Below are positions 38,021 to 46,421 of a stretch of 50,863 nt of DNA, one piece after another. The notes beneath the pieces were generated by a model, which was given only the letters and a program-made list of their open reading frames with translations, was not told where the DNA came from and made no database searches. How positions within the stretch are numbered: position 1 is the first letter of the stretch; the number at the start of each line of letters is the position of its first letter. A program made the position numbers and the translations under genes. This DNA is from Polynucleobacter meluiroseus (GTDB lineage Bacteria; Pseudomonadota; Gammaproteobacteria; Burkholderiales; Burkholderiaceae): NCBI GenBank assembly GCA_945901245.1, contig CAMDKY010000011.1, positions 1-50,863 on the forward strand, given 5' to 3'.

Positions 38021-39561
38021 CAAACAGAACCTCCGCTAGCCAGCAGAACGTGCTCTTGATCTGAGAAATCCACTTTTTTGCCATTAATTTCTTGGCTCAT
38101 TTCATGGCCCTTACCGGCAATCAATACAACATCATTGCCATGCGCATGCCGCACGCCACTGAGAATGGCTGCAGCCCGATCTGAAATGACCTGTACTGAT
38201 TCACTACTAACCATTCCAGCCTGAATATCCGCACTAATGTGCACAGGATTTTCTGTACGCGGGTTATCACTCGTAATAATGATGTGATCAGCCAATTGAG
38301 AAGCAATTCGTCCCATAATTGGACGTTTGCTTCTGTCGCGATCGCCGCCGCAGCCGAAAATACACCACAGTTTCCCATTCCGGCCAGAAGCAATCGGGCG
38401 TAAGGTACTTAAGACTTTTTCTAAGGCATCTGGCGTGTGCGCATAGTCCACAATCACTAGCGGTCCAGTATTGCGCATATTGCCCAGTATCATTTCCATT
38501 CTTCCGCTGACCGGCTTTAATAATGCAATCCGCTTGCTAGCATCAGCTAGCTCAATCCCACCAGCCAAAAGGCAGGACCATACCGCCAAGCAATTGCTTA
38601 AATTAAATTCACCGATGACCGGGACACTGATCTCAGATTTACCGTGATCTTGCCATTCAAAGACACCTTGATAGCCATTATCTTTAAAATGCATTTCACT
38701 TGAAAAGATAGTATGTAGTCGCTTTCCAAACTTCTCAAAGCCAGCAAAGGCACTGCGATTGACTGCATATCCCCATACCTGTACTGTCGTCTTTGCTAAT
38801 AACTGCATTACTAACTCACGACCCAAAGCATCTTCTACATTGATAACTGCGTTCTGTAATCCTGGAAACTGAAATAAACGAAACTTGACTGCTGCATACT
38901 CAGCCATGCTGCCGTGGTAGTCCAAGTGGTCTTGACTCAAGTTCGAGAAAACAGCCGTGGTGAATTGCACTCCATTTACTCGCCCCTGCTCCAGTGCATG
39001 CGAGGACACTTCCATCGCTATCTGCTTGGCATCTGTGTCGAGTAGATTTTTAAGTTCTATTTGGAGGCGAGCTGCATCGGGCGTTGTGTAGCCAGTTACT
39101 TTTAAGTGTCCAGGATAGCCAACACCCAAGGTGCCAATGACTGCAGTACGTGACTTAGGTCGATCGAGTGCTTGGGCTAGCCATTGCGTAATACTGGTTT
39201 TTCCATTGGTCCCAGAGACTCCAAACACCATCATTTCATTACTTGGATTTCCATACCAATCAGAACAAATCGGCCCTGCATAGCTTGCTAAATTGACTAC
39301 CGCAAAACAGCGTGGATCACTTAAGGAGCTGTTGTCAGGTAAATCAGTGGGATCGTAAATTACTGCGGCAACGCCTGCATCTAAGGCTTGAGAAATATAG
39401 GGTCGGCTGTCTTTTATGGCGGCTCCATGCCCCACACGGTAAGCCAAAAATACGTCACCCCCTTGAATCTGCCGCGTATCGCTGACAATGTGCGCCGTTG
39501 GTAAAGCCAATCGTCGGAGGTGATCAATCACTTGCTGTGGCTTGATTAATGTGGCCATCAT
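38020..39561 (-). CDS. murE: UDP-MurNAc-L-Ala-D-Glu--meso-diaminopimelate ligase
   Basis: Adds the third residue of the stem peptide. The 513 aa include the ATP loop VSGTNGKTSITQW, NLSQDHLDYHGSM, VDYAHTPDALE, and DNPRTENP in the C-terminal domain. The DNPR form selects meso-diaminopimelate rather than lysine, so the cell wall is of the Gram-negative type. The start ATG at 39561 overlaps the ftsI stop (ATGA). The stop touches the murF start. Confidence 0.98.
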   Translation of the reverse strand: MMATLIKPQQVIDHLRRLALPTAHIVSDTRQIQGGDVFLAYRVGHGAAIKDSRPYISQALDAGVAAVIYDPTDLPDNSSLSDPRCFAVVNLASYAGPICSDWYGNPSNEMMVFGVSGTNGKTSITQWLAQALDRPKSRTAVIGTLGVGYPGHLKVTGYTTPDAARLQIELKNLLDTDAKQIAMEVSSHALEQGRVNGVQFTTAVFSNLSQDHLDYHGSMAEYAAVKFRLFQFPGLQNAVINVEDALGRELVMQLLAKTTVQVWGYAVNRSAFAGFEKFGKRLHTIFSSEMHFKDNGYQGVFEWQDHGKSEISVPVIGEFNLSNCLAVWSCLLAGGIELADASKRIALLKPVSGRMEMILGNMRNTGPLVIVDYAHTPDALEKVLSTLRPIASGRNGKLWCIFGCGGDRDRSKRPIMGRIASQLADHIIITSDNPRTENPVHISADIQAGMVSSESVQVISDRAAAILSGVRHAHGNDVVLIAGKGHEMSQEINGKKVDFSDQEHVLLASGGSV

Positions 39562-41324
39562 TGCGTTAACACCACTCGTTGAATTGGCGCTGCCGAACCA
39601 GGCTTAATCGCATCATCCCGCTGCACCATATTTTTAACGGCGCTATCCGGCGCAACATTCATTGCTCGCAGTGTTTCAGAGACAATGGTTGAAAAAATGG
39701 GGGCTGCAACTTGACCGCCATAATATCCATTGGTGGTTGGCTCGTCGACCATCACCGCCACCACAATCCGCGGAGCACTCATTGGTGCAATGCCAGTAAA
39801 GTAGGCTAAATATTTATTGCTTGAATAGCCTTTACCTGCTGCTTTGTGTGCTGTTCCTGTTTTACCACCGACTCGGTAGCCTTCGGCATGTGCTTTTAAT
39901 GCGGTTCCGCCAGGCTCAGTTACTGACTCCAGCATGCTGCGCATTTCAATTGCTGTTTTTGCTGAAATTACTCGAGTACCAGACTTGTAGTCTGGGCTGT
40001 ATTCAATGGTCACTGGAACCAATTCACCATCGCGCGCGAAGATGGTGTACGCGCGCGCCATCTGAAAAAGGGACGTTGATATACCGTATCCAAAAGCGAT
40101 ACGTGCCTGATCTGTTGGCATCCATTTTTGATAAGGGTGGACCTTACCTGCAACCGCCCCAGGAAACCCAACTTTAGGTGCCTGCCCAAATCCTACCGCA
40201 GTAAATAAATCCCACATTTCACTGGCCGGCATATTCATGGCCAACTTTGAGGTGCCAATATTGCTTGATTTTTGAATTACCTCTGCCACCGTTAGCGAGG
40301 GATAAGAATGCGTATCGGTAATTGGCTTTGGTCCAACCAAATACTTGGCGCCGATCGCCATGACTGTATTGGGGTTTACTTGCCCCTTTTCCATTGCCAG
40401 CGCAACGGTAAATGGCTTAATCGTTGAGCCGGGCTCGAATGTATCGGTCATCACTCGGTTACGTAATTGCTCACCGCTCAGAATTTTTCGATCATTGGGG
40501 TTATAACTTGGCCAATTGGCTAGTGCCAAAATTTCACCAGTCTGTACGTTGATGACAACTGCGCCTGCTGCTTTAGCGCGGTGTTTTTCAACCGCATCTT
40601 TTAATGCGTTATAGGCGATATATTGAATCTTGCTATCGACCGAGAGCTTTAAATCTTTTCCGTTTTGCGGCAACTCTAACACACCCATGTCTTCGACTAT
40701 CCTACCTAAGCGGTCTACTACTACACGTCGCTTGCCCGTACTCCCTGCCAAATCATTTTCGCGTGACAATTCCATTCCTTCTTGTCCACGATCTTCCACG
40801 TTTGTAAAACCGACCACGTGCGCCATTGCCTCCCCTTCGGGATAAAATCGGCGAAACTCATTATTTAAACCAATGCCAGGAATACCAAGTTTACGGATTT
40901 GCTGTGCCACTACTGGATCTACCTGCCGCTTTAAAAAAACCTGATTGCGCTCATCTTTTAATCGTTTACGTACATCTGCTTCACGCATCTGAAGCAGACT
41001 AGCGAGCTGCTTAATTTTCTCGTCTGATAAATCTTTGGGTACGGTATCGTTATAGGCAATCACTGCTTTTGCCTCAAGGCTAGTTGCAATTACTTGGCCA
41101 TTGCGATCTAGTATTTTTCCGCGGCTAGCCGACATTTCTAATTCACGCTGTGTGCCCTTAACGGCCTTCGCTTCATAAAACGCATTTCCTGGACCTTGAA
41201 TCCACAGAGCGCGCACGAGCAATGTAGTAAATGCTACGAACAACATAAATAACATCAAGCGTGACCGCCACATAGGCAGACGCAATACTAAGTTAGGCGT
41301 GGTTGAGAATCCGACTCGCTTCAC
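39558..41324 (-). CDS. ftsI: Septal peptidoglycan transpeptidase FtsI (PBP3)
   Basis: Class B penicillin-binding protein that crosslinks septal peptidoglycan beside FtsW. The 588 aa have one N-terminal membrane segment (about 22-40) and a pedestal domain with SASRGKILDRNG. The transpeptidase domain has SxxK at S300 (EPGSTIKPF), SxN at S353-N355 and KTG at 488-490. The GTG start overlaps the ftsL stop (GTGA, 41321-41324), and the stop overlaps murE. All catalytic motifs are intact. Confidence 0.98.
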   Translation of the reverse strand: MKRVGFSTTPNLVLRLPMWRSRLMLFMLFVAFTTLLVRALWIQGPGNAFYEAKAVKGTQRELEMSASRGKILDRNGQVIATSLEAKAVIAYNDTVPKDLSDEKIKQLASLLQMREADVRKRLKDERNQVFLKRQVDPVVAQQIRKLGIPGIGLNNEFRRFYPEGEAMAHVVGFTNVEDRGQEGMELSRENDLAGSTGKRRVVVDRLGRIVEDMGVLELPQNGKDLKLSVDSKIQYIAYNALKDAVEKHRAKAAGAVVINVQTGEILALANWPSYNPNDRKILSGEQLRNRVMTDTFEPGSTIKPFTVALAMEKGQVNPNTVMAIGAKYLVGPKPITDTHSYPSLTVAEVIQKSSNIGTSKLAMNMPASEMWDLFTAVGFGQAPKVGFPGAVAGKVHPYQKWMPTDQARIAFGYGISTSLFQMARAYTIFARDGELVPVTIEYSPDYKSGTRVISAKTAIEMRSMLESVTEPGGTALKAHAEGYRVGGKTGTAHKAAGKGYSSNKYLAYFTGIAPMSAPRIVVAVMVDEPTTNGYYGGQVAAPIFSTIVSETLRAMNVAPDSAVKNMVQRDDAIKPGSAAPIQRVVLTQ

Positions 41325-41587
41325 CGATCTTCTCGCAGATAAATAGTTCGATTCGGTGAGATTGGACTCATATTGAGTTGATTGCGAGCGACATCTCGAA
41401 TCCGTGCTGATTTCGATAAATTGCGTTGCTCATATTCCAAGCGAAGCCATTCTTGATTTAATTTACGCTCTTCTATTTGCGCTCGCTCTATTGCAGTGAC
41501 TAACTTTCGGCCACGCTGCTGTGCCGATACGAGTGAGAGCGCGCAGATTAATAACAAAACGAGTAAAGTCAATGTGGCGCGATTCAT
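41321..41587 (-). CDS. ftsL: Cell division protein FtsL
   Basis: Small bitopic divisome protein that pairs with FtsB and FtsQ and activates FtsWI. The 88 aa have one membrane helix at the N-terminus ([17 protein letters not shown], about 5-21) and then a coiled-coil segment rich in Arg, Glu, Gln and Leu ([21 protein letters not shown]). It ends in the conserved-position [15 protein letters not shown]. Assignment rests on size, topology and position between rsmH and ftsI. The start overlaps the rsmH stop by 4 bp and the stop overlaps ftsI by 4 bp. Confidence 0.95.
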   Translation of the reverse strand: MNRATLTLLVLLLICALSLVSAQQRGRKLVTAIERAQIEERKLNQEWLRLEYEQRNLSKSARIRDVARNQLNMSPISPNRTIYLREDR

Positions 41588-42558
41588 TGGCTCACCTGTC
41601 GTCGATAAATAAGGCCATCCTCTACGCTGCGCTTTTGAGCAATCCGCATGACTGCTGAACGGGCTCGCGGATTTTTGCTTACTTCGGCACTACTTGGTTT
41701 CACTCTGTTGATGAGTTCCAATGCTCCTTGGGGCAAATCCTTCTCTCGAATCGGCAATCCACGCGGCACGTCTACCGCTGAATGCATTTGCATAAACTGT
41801 TTAACGATGCGATCCTCTAATGAGTGAAAGCTAATGACAACTAAGCGTCCACCCGGCTTCAGCAAGTTCAGAGCCGCCTGCAGCCCGCCAGATAAGTCAT
41901 CTAATTCTTTATTAATAAATATCCGTAGCGCCTGAAATGTCCGCGTTGCTGGATCTTGTCCTGGCTCGCGGTTTTTAACAACGCCGGCAACTAAGTTAGC
42001 CAACTCCATGGTGCTTGCTAAGGGCTGATTTAATTCACGACGCGCAAGAATTGCTTTCGCGATCGGCAAGGCAAAGCGCTCTTCACCGTAGGTTTTAATC
42101 ACGTACGCAATATCATCTACGTCAGCTTGATTCAGCCACTGTGCCGCAGTCAATCCAGTCGTGGTATTCATGCGCATATCAAGCGGCCCATCGCGCCGAA
42201 ATGAAAATCCCCGCTCGGCCTCGTCCACCTGTGGCGAGCTGATACCCAAATCGAGTAGCACTCCCGCTACTGATGCGGGCTCGGCATGCTGTGCCATGCT
42301 GGCGAAGCTGCTGTGCACAATCTGAAAGCGCGTATCGCTTATTTTTTTTGCCTCTGCAATCGCCTGCAGATCCTTGTCGAATGCAATCAACTGCGCATCG
42401 GATCGCATCGCTCCTAAGAGTGCTCGGGTATGACCCCCGCGCCCGAAGGTACCGTCGATGACAATCGATTTCTCGGACGATTCTGTTTGCAGTAATGGAC
42501 TTTCCAATAGCGCAGTTACCGCCTCGGCCAGTAAGACTGGGCGATGAGTCTGATTCAT
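41584..42558 (-). CDS. rsmH: 16S rRNA m4C1402 methyltransferase RsmH (MraW)
   Basis: SAM-dependent enzyme that methylates N4 of C1402 in the ribosomal P site. The 324 aa begin [14 protein letters not shown] and have the SAM-binding [39 protein letters not shown], and [21 protein letters not shown] motifs. All match the MraW family. It lies 12 bp after mraZ, the standard first pair of a dcw cluster. Confidence 0.98.
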   Translation of the reverse strand: MNQTHRPVLLAEAVTALLESPLLQTESSEKSIVIDGTFGRGGHTRALLGAMRSDAQLIAFDKDLQAIAEAKKISDTRFQIVHSSFASMAQHAEPASVAGVLLDLGISSPQVDEAERGFSFRRDGPLDMRMNTTTGLTAAQWLNQADVDDIAYVIKTYGEERFALPIAKAILARRELNQPLASTMELANLVAGVVKNREPGQDPATRTFQALRIFINKELDDLSGGLQAALNLLKPGGRLVVISFHSLEDRIVKQFMQMHSAVDVPRGLPIREKDLPQGALELINRVKPSSAEVSKNPRARSAVMRIAQKRSVEDGLIYRRQVSQ

Positions 42559-42570
42559 GCGGCCCTGTCA

Positions 42571-43002
42571 TTAAAAAGTAAATTGTTTGAGGGCGTCCGG
42601 CACACCTTGCATCATTGCGGCCTGCTCTTTTGTTGCGTAGGTTGCTGCATCCCACAATTCAAGGTGACTACCCATGCCGAGAAGAATGACTTCACGCTGA
42701 ATGCCTGCAGCAGATCGTAATTCGGGGCTCACTAAAATTCGACCTGCAGTATCGAGATCGAGTTCGGTTGCGTTGCCGAGAAAAATTCGGCGCCACCAAT
42801 GGGCATCCATTGGCAATTGCGCTACACGTGCTCGAAATGCTTCCCACTCGGGTCGCGGAAAGACCAACAAACAGCCATCCGGGTGTTTTGTTAACGTCAC
42901 TCTTCCCTCACCTTGCACCAGCAAGGCGTCACGATGCTTTGCCGGCACGGACATGCGGCCTTTTGCATCTAAATTGAGAGCTGACGCACCTTGAAACACC
43001 AT
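42571..43002 (-). CDS. mraZ: Transcriptional regulator MraZ
   Basis: DNA-binding repressor of the dcw operon, with a ring-shaped oligomer built from two AbrB-like swaps per chain. The 143 aa show both DxxxR motifs: [10 protein letters not shown] near residue 12 and LDTAGRILV near 83. The start [12 protein letters not shown] is the family start, with GGGG three nt before the ATG acting as a short-spaced ribosome site. Just upstream are repeats that fit MraZ operator boxes, so self-repression is likely. Confidence 0.97.
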   Translation of the reverse strand: MVFQGASALNLDAKGRMSVPAKHRDALLVQGEGRVTLTKHPDGCLLVFPRPEWEAFRARVAQLPMDAHWWRRIFLGNATELDLDTAGRILVSPELRSAAGIQREVILLGMGSHLELWDAATYATKEQAAMMQGVPDALKQFTF

Positions 43003-43005
43003 TTA

Positions 43006-43030
43006 CCCCACTTTTTCACACTTCCTCCCA
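43006..43030 (-). promoter_or_regulatory. Three MraZ-type operator repeats
   Basis: On the minus strand the sequence before mraZ reads TGGGA (43026-43030), TGTGA (43016-43020) and TGGGG (43006-43010). They are separated by exactly 5 nt, a 10-bp period. With flanking bases each unit is (A/G)AAGTGG, GAAGTGT and AAAGTGG. Known MraZ operators are three TGGGN repeats with 5-nt spacers in E. coli and AAAGTG(T/G) repeats in mollicutes. The boxes overlap the -10 element at one end and the ribosome binding site at the other. Confidence 0.75.
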
Positions 43031-43058
43031 CTTTAGAGGAAGGTATTACAAGGGTCAA
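43030..43058 (-). promoter_or_regulatory. Predicted dcw operon promoter (Pmra)
   Basis: Minus-strand TTGACC at 43053-43058 (five of six consensus), a 17-bp spacer, and TAAAGT at 43030-43035 (four of six). The -10 box runs into the first MraZ repeat, so MraZ would block RNA polymerase. The predicted start lies near 43023, giving a leader of about 20 nt before the mraZ ATG. Confidence 0.6.
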
Positions 43059-43087
43059 GTGTTTTAGTGGATTTTTTTGGAATTTCC

Positions 43088-43108
43088 CTAGTGATTACAA
43101 TCACTTAG
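43088..43108. promoter_or_regulatory. Palindrome upstream of the dcw promoter
   Basis: AGTGATT-AC-AATCACT (43090-43105) is a perfect inverted repeat, extendable to CTA/TTAG with a one-base bulge. It lies about 32 bp upstream of the -35 box, a position suited to an activator. No regulator can be named. Confidence 0.35.
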
Positions 43109-43192
43109 CGATGACTATTAAACTAGGCTTTATAAAAATAGTCACCTGAAACAAGGGCTTGGAAAATATTCTTAATAATATATCTTAACTAT

Positions 43193-43270
43193 TAAGTCAT
43201 ATTATCCGAATTAATACTGTTTATTTATACAGTGTTAATCTACTTTAGGGCAAATAATGCCCTAATTTTT
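43193..43270 (+). ncRNA. Candidate small RNA with two hairpins and a T-tract
   Basis: The mraZ-coq7 gap (43003-43297, 295 bp, AT-rich) holds two tandem hairpins. The first is ATTAATACTGT / ACAGTGTTAAT (43210-43220 with 43229-43239, one G-U). The second is TTAGGGCA / TGCCCTAA (43245-43252 with 43258-43265), followed by TTTTT on the plus strand. A weak promoter, TTGGAA at 43159-43164 and TATCTT at 43181-43186 with a 16-bp spacer, would start near 43193. No gene on the plus strand needs this terminator. It could instead be a decayed coq7 terminator. Confidence 0.3.
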
Positions 43271-43297
43271 AATTGAGCATCACCAAAATAGCCAAAC

Positions 43298-43927
43298 TTA
43301 CAACTTGTAGGCGGCAGTTGTCATAACTTTGGATATGGTCTCCATGGCATTTTTGATCGGCTGTGGCAAAGGTTTACCGCCGGCATCCCGAGCTGATTGC
43401 CCATGCTCAATTTCATCGCGGCGCATCTGATCGACGATGGCACGGGAGCGCATATCAGAAAGAGGCAATGTCTCAAGGTGGCCGTTGAGGTGTTTTTCCA
43501 CCTGCTTTTCGGTTTCCGCAACAAAGCCCAGACTCCAACGATCACCCGCTAAGCCAGCTAGTAAGCCCATCCCGAAGGATCCTGCGTACCAAATTGGATT
43601 CAGGTAGCTTGTGTGGGATCCAAGCTCAGACAAGCGCTCTTCGCACCAAGCCATGTGGTCCATTTCTTCTTGCGCTGCATGGTCCAGCATGGCGCGCGTT
43701 TCTGGGCTACGTGCCATGATTTTTTGCGATTGGTATAAGGCTTGGGCACAGACTTCACCCACGTGATTCACCCGCATGAGCCCTGCCGCGTGGGACCGTT
43801 CCGCAGGAGTTAACGAATCGATATTTTCCCTTATCGGAATAGCCCGCTGGGCTTGCGCACCACCAGCGAGCGATCGCAAAGCGACGTCAAACTCCGTAAT
43901 GAATCGATCCAGCAATGTCATGGGCAT
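43298..43927 (-). CDS. coq7: 5-demethoxyubiquinol hydroxylase Coq7
   Basis: Di-iron monooxygenase that performs the next-to-last ring hydroxylation in ubiquinone synthesis. The 209 aa form a ferritin-like bundle with iron-ligand motifs: [33 protein letters not shown] and [17 protein letters not shown]. The middle [26 protein letters not shown] is the membrane-contact helix typical of Coq7. It starts 8 bp after bioB on the same strand. With ispB it places ubiquinone as the respiratory quinone. Confidence 0.95.
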   Translation of the reverse strand: MPMTLLDRFITEFDVALRSLAGGAQAQRAIPIRENIDSLTPAERSHAAGLMRVNHVGEVCAQALYQSQKIMARSPETRAMLDHAAQEEMDHMAWCEERLSELGSHTSYLNPIWYAGSFGMGLLAGLAGDRWSLGFVAETEKQVEKHLNGHLETLPLSDMRSRAIVDQMRRDEIEHGQSARDAGGKPLPQPIKNAMETISKVMTTAAYKL

Positions 43928-43935
43928 AGTTAAAA

Positions 43936-44970
43936 CTATACCGTTACTTCCGCCTTCACGTGTTGCTTTGTCTTGAGACCGAGTTCGGCCAGGAGTGCGC
44001 GATCTTCTTCTGCCTCTGGGTTACCCGTTGTTAGCAATTGATCACCGTAAAAAATGGAATTGGCACCTGCCTGAAAACACATTGCCTGCACAGCTCGGCC
44101 CAGCTCTTGCCTACCAGCCGATAAGCGCACACGGGCTTTGGGCATGGTGATCCTTGCCACGGCAATGGTGCGCACAAACTCCAGCGGATCCATCGGCGGC
44201 TGATCGGCCAATGGCGTTCCTGCTACTGGAACCAAGTGATTGATCGGCACCGACTCGGGATACGGACTCAAATTAGCCAAGCGAGCAATAAAGGCAGCGC
44301 GCTGCTCGCGCGACTCGCCCATGCCTACAATGCCGCCACAGCAGACCGACATACCAGCAGCGCGCACATGTGAAATCGTATTCAAGCGATCCTGATAGTC
44401 ACGGGTCTTAATCACTGAGCGATAAAAATCTTCGCTGGTATCGAGATTGTGGTTATAGAAATCCAATCCTGCACCCTGCAGTGCCTTGGCCTGCTCTGGC
44501 TCCAGCATTCCGAGTGTGGCGCAGGTTTCGAGACCCAGGGCCTTAACGCCCCGAATCATGGCAGATACCTTTTCAATATCACGGTCTTTGGGTTCGCGCC
44601 AGGCTGCGCCCATACAGAATCGATTGGAGCCGGCTGCTTTCGCTGCCTTCGCCGCCTCAAGTACTTCCTCCAGATCCATCAATTTATTGGCTTTGACATC
44701 CGTGTTGTACCGCGCCGCTTGAGGGCAATAGCCACAATCTTCCGGACAGCCGCCGGTCTTGATGGATAACAGGGTTGCTAATTCCACGTCACCCTCGGGG
44801 AAATAAGCCCGGTGCACTTCTTGGGCACGAAAAAGCAAGTCATTAAACGGCAAAGCAAACAAGGCCTCGACCCCGGCTACTGTCCAGTCACCCTCAGGAA
44901 CGCTTGCTTTGGCGACCGATACCGACCTTGCTTGAATCAGGGGTTTTTCGAGGACTTGGCTTTGGGACAT
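43936..44970 (-). CDS. bioB: Biotin synthase
   Basis: Radical SAM enzyme that inserts sulfur into dethiobiotin. The 344 aa have the 4Fe-4S cluster motif CPEDCGYC with C75, C79 and C82. Downstream motifs are [23 protein letters not shown] and [11 protein letters not shown]; the YNHNLDT region contributes to the 2Fe-2S cluster that donates sulfur. The N-terminal 25 residues are a variable extension. It is divergent from bioA across 86 bp in which I see no BirA-like palindrome. Confidence 0.98.
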   Translation of the reverse strand: MSQSQVLEKPLIQARSVSVAKASVPEGDWTVAGVEALFALPFNDLLFRAQEVHRAYFPEGDVELATLLSIKTGGCPEDCGYCPQAARYNTDVKANKLMDLEEVLEAAKAAKAAGSNRFCMGAAWREPKDRDIEKVSAMIRGVKALGLETCATLGMLEPEQAKALQGAGLDFYNHNLDTSEDFYRSVIKTRDYQDRLNTISHVRAAGMSVCCGGIVGMGESREQRAAFIARLANLSPYPESVPINHLVPVAGTPLADQPPMDPLEFVRTIAVARITMPKARVRLSAGRQELGRAVQAMCFQAGANSIFYGDQLLTTGNPEAEEDRALLAELGLKTKQHVKAEVTV

Positions 44971-45056
44971 AAGGAAATTCCAAAAAAGGGGCGATAAGCC
45001 ATAAACATAACAGATGAATCCACTTCAAGCCGAAAACTAATGGTCAAATATCACTC

Positions 45057-46421
45057 ATGACGACATCGTTAAGCCAGCCCAAGCAAATAGACGAGTGGAT
45101 TTCGCGAAGCCTTGCGTCAGTATGGCACCCATGCACGCAAATGAAGCATCACGAGCAAATGCCTTTAGTAGCAATTGCTCGGGGTAAGGGCGCTTGGCTG
45201 TATGACGATCAAGATATGCCTATTTTGGATTGCATCAGCTCTTGGTGGACCAATTTATTTGGGCACTCCAACCCATTTATTAATCAACGCATTTACGATC
45301 AGCTCGAAAAAATTGAGCACGTGATGCTGGCGGGATTTACGCACCAACCCGTGGTTGAATTATCGGAGCGCCTCTCCGCTTTAACGCAGCATCGCTTAGG
45401 CCATGCTTTTTACGCATCAGACGGCGCCTCTGCCGTTGAGATTGCTTTAAAGATGAGTCACCACTATTGGCAACTTTCCGGCAAGCCCAAGAAATCGCGA
45501 TTCGTCTGCTTGCAAAATAGTTACCATGGCGAAACCCTAGGGGCATTGGCCGTCACCGATGTGCCTTTGTTTCGCACTGCGTACGGATCACTGCTGTCGG
45601 ATGTATTCACGGTAATGTCGCCGGATAGTCGCCAAGCACAAGATGGGGAATCGGCCACCGAAGTGGCACTGCGTGCTGCGCATGCATTAGAAATCCTGCT
45701 GCAAAGAGAACATCATCATATTGCTGCGCTGATATTAGAGCCGCTGGTGCAATGCGCTGGACAAATGGCGATGCACTCCCCAATCTATCTTCAGCGTGCC
45801 CGTGCGCTGTGTGATCAGTATGGTATTCACCTCATCGCCGACGAAATTGCCGTGGGATGCGGTAGAACGGGCAAGTTCTTTGCCTGTGAGCATGCGGGCG
45901 TTTGGCCTGATTTCATTACCCTCTCCAAAGGAATTAGTGGCGGCTATTTACCGCTATCACTGTGCCTGACAACTGACGCCATTTATCAGGCCTTCTATTC
46001 GGATGACACGGCCCGCGGATTTTTGCATTCCCACTCCTACACTGGCAATCCCTTAGCCTGCGCTGCTGCGCTAGCCTGCCTTGATCTTTTTGAAACGGAA
46101 GATGTTTTAAATCGCAATCTGCAGCGCGCCCACGATCTGGTATCGGCATTTACGTGGGCGAAGTCAGATGATCGCACCGAGCACTTCAGGCAACAAGGAA
46201 TGATTGTGGCATTTGATGTGCAACAAAGTGCCTTGAGAGCGCCCAAAACATTTGCGCGTGATGTATTTGCACGCGGCATTGAGGAAGGTATTTTGGTAAG
46301 ACCCATTGGCTCTACTGTCTACGTCATGCCACCCTACATATTGAGTACCGCTGAAACCATGGAAATGGGTGAACGTATTCAGCGGGTGGTGGAAGAAGTT
46401 CTGCGCGCACAAAAACCATGA
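45057..46421 (+). CDS. bioA: Adenosylmethionine-8-amino-7-oxononanoate aminotransferase
   Basis: PLP enzyme that makes 7,8-diaminopelargonate from KAPA using SAM as amino donor. The 454 aa show VWHPCTQM near residue 22 (the BioA mark), NSYHGETLGALAVTD, ADEIAVGCGRTGKFF with D262 holding the PLP nitrogen, and the Schiff-base lysine K291 in LSKGISGGYLPL. The start MTTSLSQPK is at the end of the divergent gap and has no strong ribosome site. It overlaps bioF by 4 bp. Confidence 0.97.
   Translation: MTTSLSQPKQIDEWISRSLASVWHPCTQMKHHEQMPLVAIARGKGAWLYDDQDMPILDCISSWWTNLFGHSNPFINQRIYDQLEKIEHVMLAGFTHQPVVELSERLSALTQHRLGHAFYASDGASAVEIALKMSHHYWQLSGKPKKSRFVCLQNSYHGETLGALAVTDVPLFRTAYGSLLSDVFTVMSPDSRQAQDGESATEVALRAAHALEILLQREHHHIAALILEPLVQCAGQMAMHSPIYLQRARALCDQYGIHLIADEIAVGCGRTGKFFACEHAGVWPDFITLSKGISGGYLPLSLCLTTDAIYQAFYSDDTARGFLHSHSYTGNPLACAAALACLDLFETEDVLNRNLQRAHDLVSAFTWAKSDDRTEHFRQQGMIVAFDVQQSALRAPKTFARDVFARGIEEGILVRPIGSTVYVMPPYILSTAETMEMGERIQRVVEEVLRAQKP

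Noticed and set aside
42179-42655. Open frame of 158 codons overlapping rsmH and mraZ on the same strand
   Set aside because: It is a frame-shifted shadow of rsmH and mraZ, both of which are certain.
44971-45056. BirA or BioR operator between bioB and bioA
   Set aside because: No inverted repeat of the known BirA or BioR type could be found in the 86-bp gap.
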